DNA from: Ciona savignyi
Taxonomy: Eukaryota; Chordata; Ascidiacea; Phlebobranchia; Cionidae
NCBI GenBank assembly: GCA_000149265.1
Contig: CH003429.1
Coordinates: 65,582 to 129,581 of the forward strand
Reading direction: 5' to 3'
DNA: 64,000 nt
The notes under the pieces were generated by a model that was given only the letters and a program-made list of their open reading frames with translations, was not told the DNA's origin and made no database searches. Position numbers and translations under genes: made by a program. Positions 26,252 through 39,292 of the stretch are shown one piece after another; the stretch's first letter is position 1, and every line of letters begins with the position of its first letter.

Positions 26252-29200
26252 TCAAGTACCCGCTACCACGGCCCCGACATGGGTGTCATCTAGTAGAGGT
26301 CGTAGGAATATTCCAGTAGTTCCCAACACACAGACCACAATAAAGATCCACAAGAATATCCGGTCAATCACCATTCCGACGTACTTCCAATCGTTTTCAA
26401 TCTACAATAATTGGTCGTGCAATTATTACAACAATACACATAATAAGGGAGTAAATAACAGTGGCTGAAAATGGCCAAATCAGTGAGCGAATTGCTACGT
26501 GCAATTAAATCAGCTGAAATTGAACAACATATAAAGACCGCAACAGGCAAATAATCAATACATGTCAAGCTAAATGATGATGTATGCTAGCCTAATGACG
26601 TCAAAGGGTATTAAAGACATGTTTTCTATTTGTGTACGTTTTGAACCCATGATGTGTTTGTCAGTGACAAAAAATAAATGGGTATATGAATCAGTGGCGT
26701 TAACCAGTCGCCCAACTGTTCAAATCAATGTGTTTTAGTTCTTTCGAATTTAAGCACAGTATGGTTGCGCAAGCTATTACATAGTTCCATCAAATTCCAT
26801 TATACACACCTCTGTTGACTCATCCTCGACTTTAAGATGATTGGCGATGTACATAACGCTCTCAATCGCACGCTGCACTTCCTTTGGGAGGGCACTATCC
26901 GGTGTTTTCTCAGTTTTTTCGGCGTTGCTTACTCCAAAAAACTGCGAATCGCAGAAACAAGTTTATTCCATAAATAAACAATTCTTTATTGTAATGTAAA
27001 AGCGAAAAATGTCATTGTACTAAAAATGTGTGTGGTGTTTACAAAAACCCACCGAGATCTTGTATTCTCCGGCATCATTGAAAACTTGTGTGTCGAGTTT
27101 CTTGTCAAAGTTAACCAGATTTTTCGCCAATTTATTGATCGCTCTCTTCCGTATCTTTGGTCGCTTCATAAACATAACCTAATGAGAGTATCGATAAGTT
27201 GCAAAGTCAATATCGATGAAGGCAAAATATCGATCAGTTCATTAAACGCGATTGCGAGTTTACCTTTCGGTGCATAATAATCCATTGATAGAAAATAAGA
27301 TATAAATTAAATATGGTGTTTCCTTACAAACCCCTGTTCATATGGCAAATTGCTGTTGTGGTATTATGTTAGTAGATGTTGCATGGTGTGTAGAAGAGGT
27401 ATTTCGTGATTATTTACACGTTGTTGTGATTGTGAGAAGATATAGATGAATGAAATAGATGTGAAAAACAACTCGCCTTCGGCAAACACTCGAGGAAGAC
27501 TCTTCTGACCCAAGGTGGCATCGTGTGCGTGTTTTCAGACCGGAAGTGAACGTTTAACACGAACACTGTGATCACGATGGATAGCGTCACGAATATCATG
27601 GTGAAGAGAAGGTATTGTCCAATGAGAGGTATCACGAGAGACGTGGATGGAATGATCTCGGTGATAACCAGCAGGAATACCTTGAAGATACATAGGGTTA
27701 ATGAGAGATGCACGGCGTCTGTTGCTTTTGGGATACCAGCTCGTCATGTATAACATTAAGATGATATTTATACTTTATCGCCATAATTTGGAAAGAAAAG
27801 GAAGAACTCAGGATCCAACAACCTTTCTGCTGCCTGCAGACCGCCGACGCTCATATCGATTTAGATTATCGGCCGACATTGTCTGAACCTCGTGGTTTAA
27901 CGGGTTAAACACAATGATACCAATGTCTCGATTAGAAGTATCAAGCTGCATTTGCATCGGATCGCGCGCAGGAGATGTATAACCGAGTAACGGTGATTAA
28001 TATTCAACCTCAAAGTTTTTATACTTTTCCACGATAATCATGTATGAATCCCGTAACTCAGATTCACAAATCATACAAAATAGAGATGACACATCCACCC
28101 ATCAAAATATATAATTATACAAAATAATATATTACCGTATTGCACTCAGCAATGCTTAAAAGATGGTATAATGACTTCCTTGATAAACGACTTACTGTGA
28201 GGGAAAGTAGGACTGAGATGCACAAAGTAATCTTCTCTCCACAATCAGATGGTAAGTAGAAGACGAGAACAGTTAGAAAGGATATGAGCAGACACGGTAT
28301 GATAAGGTTGATCATGTAGAATAATGGAAGGCGGCGTATGTGGAATGAATACGTCACATCCGGGTAGATTTCTGGGCAACAGTTGTATTTCCGTTCGTGT
28401 CTGTAAAACACATAGATGTGTTTGTTGTCGAATTTGGTTTGAAAGCATATACAATATGTGGTTTACCTACACCTAAATAAGCTTTAGCGTCAGTGGAGAA
28501 GTCCAGTATCGCAATCGACTGTTTGTTTCAGGGCCGTATTAAATACATTATTGCTTTCGGTCAGTGTATTACACATTGGTCCATATCTGCAGATACTACA
28601 GTACCTTTGAACAGCAAGTCAAAACAAATAGGGATTACCACCAACAGGTCCCTGACGCTACTTGGTAAAGGCGCATCTTAAACACGTGCGCATTTCTATT
28701 GGTGAATATATCAGCGAGGTATTCTAAACCGTTATAATTATCGTACATGCGTATTTAGCACACGTTATAGTCAATCCTTTATACATCAAGACAAATAAAC
28801 TTTCTACATTGAATTTAACCGCTTACCGGTACCCGAGCACGTCTAGCAATTCCCATTCCCCGCTTTCCCAATATTCTTTCCTGTTTGCTTCACTTCCTTT
28901 GATCACTAGATTCACTCTAGCCTTGTCGTAAGTCCACGAACCAAACTTCATTGTGCAGTTCTAAACAGAATAAGATAGGAAAGAATATTCATGCTTGTCC
29001 CCGTGAATGTGACTGGAAAAACGCAACCAGCAATATCACAAGGGCAATCAGATTACTTCGCGACCTCGGTCGTGTTACTAGAGCTATTTAATTGTATTGT
29101 GTATAATTGAAACCTACCTTTAATTAGGTAGAACCCAATTTACTTAGTTTAGGCAATGTCTGCTAAATGCCTTTGCCCAAGGCCACAACCGACTAGCTAG

Positions 29201-30936
29201 TGACCAGTTTCGAACTTAAAACCTTTCGGGTGAAAGGCGATGCATTAACCCACCAGACTTATCGGTCTGAAAAATAACAAAAATTTCCCCCAAGTGCAGG
29301 AACATACTTGTGTGTCAAACGGGAAGTAAGTTACGTCGATGCTGCACGAGCTTTTAAATATAGCAGGAGGCATCCATGACACGTCACCGTTGTATCTCAG
29401 CAAAGCCTTCGTGTTTTGATCCACTTGGAACTTTCCAACTGCCCTGTACCCGAACAATAGTTAGTGTTGAGTTATTGTAAAACTAAGGTAAGAAACTGCA
29501 GTAAAGACTTCCTGCCAAAAGGTTATAGAATATGATCATAGAAAAGTGTTGAAATTTGTATAATTTTAAGTCATACTCAATTTAATTATCAACATAACTG
29601 TGCTTGGGAAAATGGTTACATTGTTAAATAACAAAAGAATTGTTATACAACTACATAAAAGAATAATTGTTATATAGCAATGTCAAAGACATTTATGACG
29701 ACATACTTAAAATAGGCATTGTTTTGTGACTATTGTATTGAAACAAATGATCTACCATCTTACGTGTTGTACAGTACAATGTCCGGTTTCCATATAAACT
29801 CGCTTGGTACGCGAAGATATTTTACACCCCCGTAATCTTCGGGCCGCCATCTTAGTTTGTTATCATTCCATTCCTGCTTCAACCATAGATTCGTCATCAT
29901 AATCTGGTTTATCTCGTCCTGGTGAAAAATAGGGAATGTTGGAGGTTGTTGGATCCTGAGCTCGGGGTTAACAAATTACTTCTAAAAATGTTTACTATGA
30001 CTGGGTTAGTGGCTTCCTAATTAGACGGACGACGCTGTGAATAGGTAAGCAGACCTAGCTTTCAATGTGGACGACTTATTAGATACCACTGTGTTGGAGC
30101 AATGTAAAGTGGCTTGCTCGGGTGAACAGTACAATACCCCATGCCCCAATCTAGTTGGTAGAGCTATTACAATGTCTGAATAATTAGGCATGACTGTTTA
30201 TTTTGACGACTCATTTGATATGTAGGCAATGCAATTTTAACGACTCATCTGGTTTGTAGCAATGCAACGCGGTTTGCCATATCAACAAAACGAACGCGGG
30301 CCAAACTACGCACCACTTTTACAAGTTGAGAAACAAACAATTCGAATGCGATGAGAACACTTTGGTTGCTGTTGGCCACTGGACGAATCCAGATGTTGTA
30401 ATCGTCAAACAATCGTTTGAACAATTTTTCCTCTGTCTGTGATGACGTGGTGTCTGGGAAATGATGCGTTTAGAACAACCGGGATTATTAAAGAAAAACC
30501 TCAATGAGACATATCATTTTGACTATTAATGCGTCAATTTACTTAGTGATCGTTCATTAACAGGTTTATGTTGCGGTTTCATTGTAAAACGCTTTAAGCG
30601 TCATTATTCTTTCAATTCATGGTTCAAAAAGATGTTAAATTTAGGTAAAAGTCAAGTATTTATGGTAATTATAAAGAGATAAAACCCTTTAAAGTTAAAA
30701 ATGGTGCTAAACTAAAAAGAAACTTATCGAGAAAAGCTAAAAATGTCACACTAGCGACAAATATATGGTAGAAGTAGTCTGCTTTTAAAGGAACGACTGG
30801 CAAGGAATTTGTGAACCAAAGTAATAAAAAAATGGGAAATTTAACTATTGTAGTATGGTCACAGCTGATACTCACACGATATTGTCAGGACAAACACAGC
30901 TAGACGAAGACAACGAACCATGGTAGTCAAACTCAT
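26252..30936 (-). CDS. Nicotinic acetylcholine receptor alpha-type subunit
   Basis: Pentameric ligand-gated cation channel subunit of the plasma membrane. Ten exons: 30936-30876, 30453-30314, 29918-29764, 29443-29308, 28960-28827, 28400-28196, 27680-27477, 27178-27053, 26941-26810, 26401-26252; phases join throughout, 480 residues. An alternative in-frame ATG lies at 30921. Visible: signal peptide ([14 protein letters not shown]), loop D NLWLKQEW, loop [10 protein letters not shown], Cys-loop [15 protein letters not shown] (about 152-166), loop B FGSWTYD, loop [10 protein letters not shown] with the vicinal Cys pair (216-217) that defines alpha subunits, M1 about 235-258, M2 after GEK (the Glu of the intermediate ring, so cation-selective), M3 about 298-320, a short cytoplasmic loop with VMFMKRP, and M4 about 440-463. 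The M3-M4 intron after 27477 starts with GC rather than GT. SINEs sit in two introns. Confidence 0.93.
26630..26735 (-). mobile_element. SINE family 1, diverged copy
   Basis: Box B (ttgaacccatgatg), linker (gggtatatgaatc) and box A (ggcgttaaccagtcgcccaac) are recognisable in the order of the other minus-strand copies. Located in the last intron of the nAChR gene. Confidence 0.6.
28987..29272 (-). mobile_element. tRNA-derived SINE, family 2, near full length
   Basis: Same order as the copy at 2865-3147: tRNA-like head at the 29272 end, box B-like AAGTTCGAAAC, body, and tail domain near 28990. It fills most of the 347-bp intron between the fourth and fifth nAChR exons. Confidence 0.72.
30050..30260. 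repeat. Dispersed ~150-bp repeat
   Basis: Shares with 33275-33545, 34905-34985 and 25150-25470 a run of phrases: gaataattaggcatgac, ttggacgactcatt, gataccactg, gagcaatgtaaagtggcttgctc. It lies in a nAChR intron. No coding potential or terminal inverted repeat is seen. Confidence 0.6.
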
Positions 30937-32004
30937 ATTCCCGGAGAATTAAAACAAATCTTTAGATGCCATAATGAAATAAAAAGTAAAATTATTGACA
31001 GGTGACGTGTATTTCGATTTTATAAATCAATTTTGACCTATAACAAAAATGTATTTTGCTACTATCACTGTTGAGTCACGACTCTCTATTACTATACTGT
31101 CCTGTTATCATTCACTTTTACTTTCATTATATAAGAATTGCGTTCACTTAATTACTAGTCCATGCACAATATAATTATAGCTCGACTTTCATCAGCGTGT
31201 ATTTAATTCACTAACTTTAAAACGTTATGTCATCAAACCCACCCAGATAAACAAAATCCTATCGCATCAAATTAAACAAGCTTAGCCTATCAAACCTTTC
31301 ACAAGGTCTCTGATACAAAATGCAGTCAGGTCATTGAACGACAGTGCAGACTGAGCGGTTCAATGATACAGATCGATAGAGCTCTCCTCGCGCATTAGTA
31401 TAGATTGGAATTGGAGCCACGACTAATCAAGTACATGTTGTTACACGGTCTTGATCGAGTCCTACGGGTTGATGGATGTCCGGATAAGATTCAATTTTCT
31501 GATTGGCCGAATAAATCATTATATAATATGGCTGAATTTTGCCAAGTAAATAATCTTGAAGTTTAAAATGAACGATTAAATGAATAATCATCGTAGCTGA
31601 AATGACCGGCATTGACAACAACGGTTATCACGATATTTTAAGTGAAACACGCCAATAGAGGTTACAATTAAAATATCAAAAACAGCAGCGGTGTTATCGT
31701 GTGTTCGAGCACGGTTAGCGTGAAAAATCAAAATCAGACGGAGGTCAGATAATATCGGCACAAAACATGGAGTTTTACAATATCGTTTTGACATTTTATG
31801 TTAGACATACGCGTTGGTGATAAATAACACAATATAAAACAATTATGTAAAGTGAACACTAATGAGGATCATTCGAACACATCCGGGTATTGCTCCAAAT
31901 TGTATCAACTATCAAAACAACAATGCTGTTTGTTTGTTTTGATTGTTAAAACAGCGTTGTTATCTCGGGAAATTCGTTGAGATGTTTCCCGATCGACGAT
32001 CAAC
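30937..32004. other. Intergenic region between nAChR and coiled-coil genes
   Basis: About 1 kb upstream of the nAChR start and downstream of the coiled-coil gene stop. It should contain the nAChR promoter, but no convincing core element is visible. Confidence 0.5.
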
Positions 32005-35000
32005 CTAAGGGGTGTAGTAGTCGTATCCTTCCCCCTCGTGATCTTGCACATAACTGGGGTTAACGAGGGTGGCCATCCTTCGTTCAATCCGTGCGTCGTC
32101 GGCATCCCCGTTCAATATGGACACACGATAGTGTTCCCCGTCCCCTCCATAGCTGCCATAGTCATCCTCTGTGTCAACGTTATAATCCACCTCTTCTCCG
32201 GTCATACCTGCGGGAGGGCGCAGAACTAACCAACTGTGTGTAACATACATTGCAATCGATACACAACTTGACTTTGGGCATAAGGTCACCGGTGTTTTAT
32301 TGTATCTCACCAATATGTTCATAAAGCCCAGCTTTTCACTTAAGATGAAATAAAATAAGCATCGTTTGCATACTGTTGTAAAGTTTGGGTGTAGAATACC
32401 TTTAAACATCCCTGTCCGTAGGAAATTATAACCTTACCTTTGATGAGTTCATCCTCGTAATGTTCGTCATATTCCGGTTCGTTTGATTCTACAAGTGATG
32501 CGTCCTCTGTAACGCTGCGTAAAATGTTCCCGTTGTTGAAGAGGCCGCCGTTAGGTCGGGTTGCCCTTAGATCGACCCACGCCATATTGAGCTCGGTTTG
32601 TGGAGGGCCGGTGAGGTTACCACGGGGTGGTGGTGCTGTTATCACAAATGAGGCGAGCTGAAGGAGCGAATCGTTGATCATCCGAATGCGTTCGCTGTTC
32701 TCCACAACAGCCTCGTTCGTCTCGCTAACTATCTGTGGTTTAGAACGCTTATTACGCGACCTAGCTTAATGATTTGTATACAAGAAAAACGCCATATAGA
32801 GTGTATTCGAAAAACGGGACATGGCTTCTGTGCTTTAACATAGGGAAATAGGAACTAATTTAGTCTCGAGGGAAGAATCACAACAAGCAGGATTATTTTA
32901 CAAACGTGTGGAGATCTTGTCAGTTTATTAAAAAGCCCTGAGGGCGTTAGTAACATGTTAAACGTCTGAGAAAAATAACATATTCATAATTACATTGAAC
33001 GAGGTAACTCACCATGCGAAGAAAATCGACCGTGGTAGCAAAGTGGCTGAAGTAATTGCTCGTATTTGCGGCCAAAATACGCAGCTCGTGCCCGTGCTTT
33101 GCCATTCTGTGCCCCGATGTATCGAACGCCAGCTGACATAATGAGCAATGTGAGTCGAGGTATAGAGTTAGTTTTAATTATTGTGTTTAGGTTGGTTCAT
33201 TTGGGTTCTCCAATGGATAGTGGGGAGTCTCTGATTAGGCTTTACCCGAGCTATCACAAGACACCCTATATCGACAGTCAAGTTACTGGAGCTATTACAG
33301 TATATGAATAATTAGACATAACTTTCAATTTGGACGACTCCTTAGATTCTACTGTTGAAGTAATGTAGAGAGGCTTGTCCATGTGCACATATCACATCTA
33401 CTACCGACACTTCAACAATAACAGTGTGTGAATATTCAGACATTCAACCATGATAAATAATTTGCACGACACATTGGATACAACTGGATTAGAGCAATAC
33501 AAAGTTGGCTGCTCTTGTACAAAGTAATACACGTAATGCCCATAGTAAGATGGCGTATAACCAATTAATAGACCTCTATTCGTGGACGGGTCTGACAAGT
33601 GGTGGTACCCTTTAAGTCAGGGATGTCCAACCTTTTATTGTAATGGGCCGCATTGTCACCTAAAATAATTCATTGGGCCGCAAAACCTATTAAATTTTAA
33701 TAAAAATTGCAGGGTTCGAATTAATGGTTTTGAAATGATTTGCGAAATGCGCGGATAAGAAGCGCGCGAAAAATATTTTGGTTATGATAAATTGCCTTCA
33801 ACGACCAGAAAGATATTTATTTCATAAAGCAGACAGTATCGTTATTTATTAGTACAGTAATGATAAATTGCAATAAACATAAATTCAAAAGGGGTGAGCC
33901 GCATCTTGCCAATCATAAATAAAGGAATCGAGGTATATTTAAGCATAATGGCCATTGTTGCGTTGTGATAGAAATGCTTATTATACGCCAATAATGCAAA
34001 GTAAAGCCAATGTAAATAAATAATGTTATGTTGAAGACAAACGATGTTATATTAACGTGTTGAGGATTTATTATTAAAAGTGCGCGAAATCAGTACCGGT
34101 AATTTATATTTTCGCGATTTTGTTAAATTTTGTAATTCGCGAACTTTAGGAAACAGTTCGCGAATAGCGATTCGCGATCCCTTAATTCCAAACCTGAATG
34201 GGTACATAAAGATACAATTATTTGCCATTGATTTCATCTTTAAAAAAAGGAACAAATAACACACATATAGAAAAAAAAACAACTTATTTCTGCAATACAA
34301 AGTCAATGAGATAAGTGTTTGTCGTCCGTCGGTTTCTTTCTGCAGTTTTAAATGTTTACTGCGTTCCTAAAAGCTGACTAATACGTTTAGGCCAAGATTT
34401 AAAATTCAAAATACTACGTGGAGTAAAAATGACTAGCGGGCCGCACAAAAATCTCAGGTGGGCCGCAGTGCGGCCCGCGGGCCGCAGGTTGGACATCCCT
34501 GCTTTAAGTCATGATTTTTAAATTATATTTTGAAGGGTAACAATCGTGGTGATTCGACAATGTTTGTACAGTTGGAAGCAACATTTTTTTTAGCTGTGCA
34601 TTTAGTATAGTTCTTTGTAAAAAATAGTGTTGATTGTGCATTTCCTGTATGTTTTTTTGGGGAAAAGAGTTCCCAATGAAGGGAGGGATACAAGCTCAAA
34701 TTTTGTAAGCAAAATTTTGAAGGACTTTGAGTTTAGGGTGCACATCTAAACTTCAATTATTTGTTAAAAAAGCTAAGACTTGTCGTGGCATAATTTTGAA
34801 TGACAGCCCCTTTATTATTAGATCCGTTTACATTGAAGACAAAAGGAGAATAATTAATGTAAAGTTTCCATAAGTGAGCTGCTGATTTTATTACCGTGTG
34901 TGTATAATCAGACATGACCTTCAATTTGGACGACTAGTTTGGTACCATTGGGTGAGAGCAATATAAAGTGGTTTATTGAGAAACAAGCTGCCAAAACTGG

Positions 35001-38000
35001 GCAATTATGATATCACTAACCCCCCTAAACAAGTACCTGAAAATCGGTGAGCAAATCGTCCATCTCAACAATCTCGTCGGATAAAGTCTCATTAATGTAC
35101 AGTATGGTGTCCTCTAACGCCGATAGACTTGACAGAATGCTTGCGAGAACCTGATTGTTCTGTCGAACCATAAATGCATATTGTTATGTAGCAATACGTA
35201 GAGAGCAATATACGTTTCTAAGCAGACACTAAATACGAATCACTAGCTTTCCAAATTACTTAATCCAGGTTTAAAAACGCCTTGCCGGTCTCCAACAGAA
35301 ACTAACATATTTATAGTAAATTGCAAATCCGTTTTGTGCCGTGGTGGGTTATAATGCATGGTCAGCTGGAATATGTACAATGAATGCAACTTATAGTGTT
35401 AAGTGGGAGACGGTTGGCAGAATAAAGTATTAATCTGCTTTATACCCAATTGGGAATTGTGCATTATTCACACACATTTTAACCACGAAACTTACTATGG
35501 GAATTGATAGTGTTTGATTAATGTTTCGCACTACATGGTCCTGCGATTGTACCAAGCTTGTAAGGTCGGAGTTGGCTCGATTTAAACCACGTTGCTCTGC
35601 CATTAGCATAGAGATCTCTATGTTGATTTGGCTCACATTTAAGTCTGCAAAAATGTTTGATTTCCGTGGATTAATATGGGGGGAAACACCTAATCGTGAT
35701 AATATTAGAAAATTTGAAAGTGCTTATTATATGCCAAAATTTACGACAAAAGAGGAAGAACGTTAAACCAGACGTTCGGCACTAAGACGAAATGTTGTAG
35801 GATAGAAACTTATTTTTTTTTACTGAACCAAGGTTCGAACCCATGATGGGCTCGTCACTAGGAACGTTTATTTGTTTAAGAGTCGGTATATGTATCGGTC
35901 TCGTTAACCATTCCTCCACACGACCGTACTGTAGGATACAAACTAGCTGGTAATTAGTGGACATTGTCTGAAAAGAGACACTTAGTGGACAGATTAATGG
36001 GTTGCTAAAATGGAGTGCCAATATATTAATCATATAAACACTCCTACCTGTATTTTTACCACCCTTAAACATGAACAGGACTATTCTAAACATCAATACA
36101 CCAACCCAATCCGTGAAGTTGATGCCGAAGATTGGCGATCTCGACCTGTTGCTTTCCGTTGATAACACGACTTCCACGAATCTTCCCTTCCATATAACTA
36201 AGCTGATCCTCAACGCCATTAATCCGTGCCGACATCTCGTTTAATCTGGAAAGAAGTTAGAAATTCACTGAAAAGTCCTAAATGCACAGTTCTCAGAGCG
36301 GTTTAAAAAAAACTTTTCTAACTGTTTTATTGTTTATTTCATTGTTAAGGTTTAGAAAAAAAAAAATTCTTTTTTGGTGTCTCTTGTTTTTTTTGTATTG
36401 AATTTTACATATGAGGCGACGCTTCTGTTGGCAAAAGGTCCTCAGAGAGTTATGAGTAGCAGTTTTGTTAAATTTTATCCGAACGAACTTTAACACAGAA
36501 GCAACTATTGTTTTAAAGGATTTTATGCGGTTAAAACTAAGTTGAGATTTATTTGACCTTGAGGCTGCATTCCACGAGGTACTTTGCAGATTTTGTAAAA
36601 CTTCGTCGTTTTTTGCGTTGTTTAGTTGGAGAGTAGTTAAAGCTTGTGAATGTTCAGCTGATGAACTCTCTAACATCTGCAACGACGACTCACACCTCAC
36701 AAGCGTTGAGTTCAAGTCTTCTACGCTTTTCTCTTGCTGTACAATCTGTGTAGATATAATCATCGAGTTTTTGTGCATTTAATCACAAATACTTAGTTGA
36801 GTGTTATACGAAGGCGGCGTGATGGAAACCACTGGATAGTTAATGATGTTCTTGCGCAAGTCACTCAGCGGAAGTTGTCTGATCTTAGTAAATTAAAGAG
36901 AGATTTAAAAAGATAAACAAAATCTCCAACACACTTGAAAAGCCACGGTAACCCGACAATGGGCAGGCTAATCTGATGATTGTTTTGTTAACCCCTTGCG
37001 CTTTCCCATTTACGTGGATAAAACATGATGATCCGATGAGAACTATTTTATGTTGTCACACTCACGGGCATAAATATTCTGTTTTTTCAAACATTTAAAA
37101 GAATCGTAAATGTTGTAAAGGTAAACTGTTCAAACCTTTGCCAGGATCACTTGATTGCCGCTTCGTTGCTGATTCACTCGCATAACCGATGCTTCCACCA
37201 ACGAAGCTTGGATATCAAGTTGCTCCTTCAACCCTGTTATTTCCATCTCCCAGTTTGTTTCCTTCGTTTCAAGCCCTCTCTCAATTCCTCTTATGGAGTC
37301 ACTATTACCAGCAACTGCGACGGAAGTGGCGTCACAATTGGTTCGCAAGGTGGAGAAGCCCCGCATGATCCGGTCGTGTCGTTCGTTGTGTGCGATCCTC
37401 TCGGCACGGACGTCCGCCTCCTTCAACAGATAAGATGGTCTTTACTTGTTTTGTTTTAAACAAGTTTAAACTTCCCGCATCGGGGGTATTAATTATAAAT
37501 TCTAGAATGATATATTTTTTAATGTCTTTATTTGGAGAAACACATGCGAAGGCAGCGAATACTACCAGATAACACATTGCGATAGTTGTCACCCAGGTTA
37601 GTTCATTTAAGTTACTTAAATAATAAAATAATGATATTTCAAAACGAACCAAAGATCGTTTATATTAGAAATCACCGTAGCATTCGTATATATATTTGCA
37701 ATTATCACGAATTCGACGAGTAGTTTTATTGTGTTTGACCATTGTAATTTAGTAAAGGCTAGCTACTGCCACCGTACTGATATGTTTATAGATGGATAGT
37801 CAGCTGTTTTAAGTTTAAAACGATGGTGGTAAATATACTTTGACAATTCATTTGGATAAAAGTCTTTCACAATTCTTTTATGCTTATCTGAATTATTGTG
37901 GTAAATCGGCCGTTCCAAGGTCAAGGTGTAAGGGGAAACAGTAAAATAAAAATATTATGTATTCCGACTATCATAAAAAGTAACATTTCCAAACGACTAA

Positions 38001-39292
38001 AGTTTACCGATTTTGTTAAAGCCTGCTCGATGCTAGCAAGATTATTATTTAGAAGTTCCATCTTTTGAAAGTTTTCCGACGAGCTTCGTACAGCTTCGGA
38101 AACCGAGGTTGCCAAACTTGATACGTTGTGTTCAAGAGTCGGTAAGCTATGCAAGGCGTTTGCGAGGAATTCAAGTCTGGTGTCCACAAGGTCCGCCTGA
38201 AATTGTGGTAAATATATATTTATTAGATTTTGGGTTTTGGTTGCCAGTGTAGTTATGAACCTGCTAGTTTTTACGTACACATATCATATCATGCCGTCGA
38301 ACGAAAGGTTGAAACCAGCCAATGACTAATCGGTTATTTTCAAACGCTTGGTCGAAAGTTGGTTTAAAACAGGTTGCAATATTTCCAACGTCACAAACTG
38401 CAATAGTTAATTCAACTGTCGTCATGAGGCCAGAAGATTGTCAGTGTAATAACACTATCTACGTTTTCTATTCTCCGGTGATAAACAGGCAAAAAACTAC
38501 TTCAATATTCAAACAAACCTTCCTCAAGCATAACATGCCACTTGGGTAGACTGACATGTCCATGGGTAACTTATAAAGAGTGTGGATAACAAGTTAAATT
38601 TGATATATTCACCAATAACATGCATCGAATACAAAACCAGATCATCTAAAGGCCAGATATATGTATAAACCCCCGCGTCTGATACCACCCAGTCTCGCAA
38701 CCGAAGCGGAATTGGAACAAAGAGAGTTCAACTACATGTCCCACAATACATTCCTTACATTGTGATAAAGATCATCCATCCAACTCTGTGCAGATGACGA
38801 CCATTCATCCAAGTATGCGAGGGTATTGTTGTGTCGCTCGATACGATCTCGAAACATTTGTTGATTCTCGTTGATGTTGTTCATTGAGATTGATACAGTG
38901 TGTTTAAATCGATCGAAATCCTGCGGAGGAACAAGTCACAGCAAAGCTTGTTTTAGAGGAGGGCTATGTCAGGACTTAGCGTGTGCTTAAAGTGGAGATA
39001 TATGTTATCCCGTTATGGGCAATCAGTATACACGTTAATCACATATATGTTAAAAATACTTATGAGTAGAAACATTAATTTAATACTCCATGTTACAACA
39101 CTAGATCAACTTACGTTTTCATGGCCGGTTAGTTGGTCGACAATACCAGTCATGAGGAATCGATTGTTAGACAAGGTGTTTTGAATCAAGTTTATGTTGC
39201 GTCCCTGACTACTGAGTGACGTGTTAAGCTGCATTGTGACATCATTGAGCTCATATGTTTTGCGATCTAGCCTTCGTAAATCCCGCTTCTGT
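32005..39292 (-). CDS. Long coiled-coil protein with acidic Tyr-rich C-terminus; 5' end unresolved
   Basis: I do not recognise the family. Eleven exons join in phase to a TAG: 39292-39115, 38920-38759, 38196-38008, 37420-37136, 36745-36558, 36245-36106, 35644-35496, 35159-35037, 33132-33013, 32732-32438, 32207-32005 (677 residues plus a missing start). Residues 1 to about 530 are polar, heptad-like and rich in Leu, Asn, Gln and Ser, with many N-glycosylation sequons (NTS, NNT, NVS, NET), suggesting an extracellular stalk, as in scavenger receptor class A or laminin-like coiled coils. No collagen, SRCR, lectin or membrane segment is visible. The last 150 residues have a PPPRGNLTGPP stretch, then acidic Tyr-rich sequence (EYDEHYEDE, DTEDDYGSYGGDGEHY, GYDYYTP). 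The first exon begins at an acceptor, so a 5' exon is missing; an open stretch at about 39336-39500 is a candidate, but its donor phase does not fit simply. Confidence 0.72.
33275..33545. repeat. Tandem dimer of the dispersed ~150-bp repeat
   Basis: Two successive units, each with gaataatt/gaatattcagacat, ttggacgact/ttgcacgaca and gttgaagtaatg/attagagcaata. It lies directly beside the hAT-type insertion, in the intron between the coiled-coil exons at 35159-35037 and 33132-33013. Confidence 0.6.
33618..34501. mobile_element. Non-autonomous hAT-type element with 8-bp target duplication
   Basis: The ends are inverted repeats: cagggatgtccaacctttt at 33618 and its complement ending ggttggacatccctg at 34501. 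The flanks are an exact 8-bp direct repeat, ctttaagt, at 33610-33617 and 34502-34509. This is the hallmark of hAT insertion. The 884-bp interior is AT-rich with GC-rich subterminal gggccgc strings and has no transposase frame. Confidence 0.9.
34905..34985. repeat. Dispersed ~150-bp repeat, partial
   Basis: Carries cagacatgaccttcaatttg, gacgactagtttggtaccat and gagcaatataaagtgg in the same order as the other copies. Confidence 0.6.
35811..35929 (-). mobile_element. tRNA-derived SINE, family 1, with poly(A) tail
   Basis: Best-preserved copy. On the minus strand it runs from GTACGGTCGTGTGG through GGTTAACGAGACC to box B GGGTTCGAACC and ends in a run of A (poly-T at 35813-35820 on plus). In an intron of the coiled-coil gene. 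Confidence 0.8.
36945..37033 (+). mobile_element. SINE family 2 tail fragment
   Basis: cggtaacccgacaatgggc, tctgatgattg, gttaacccc and ttcccatttacgtggataaa follow the tail order of the family. It lies in an intron of the coiled-coil gene. Confidence 0.65.
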
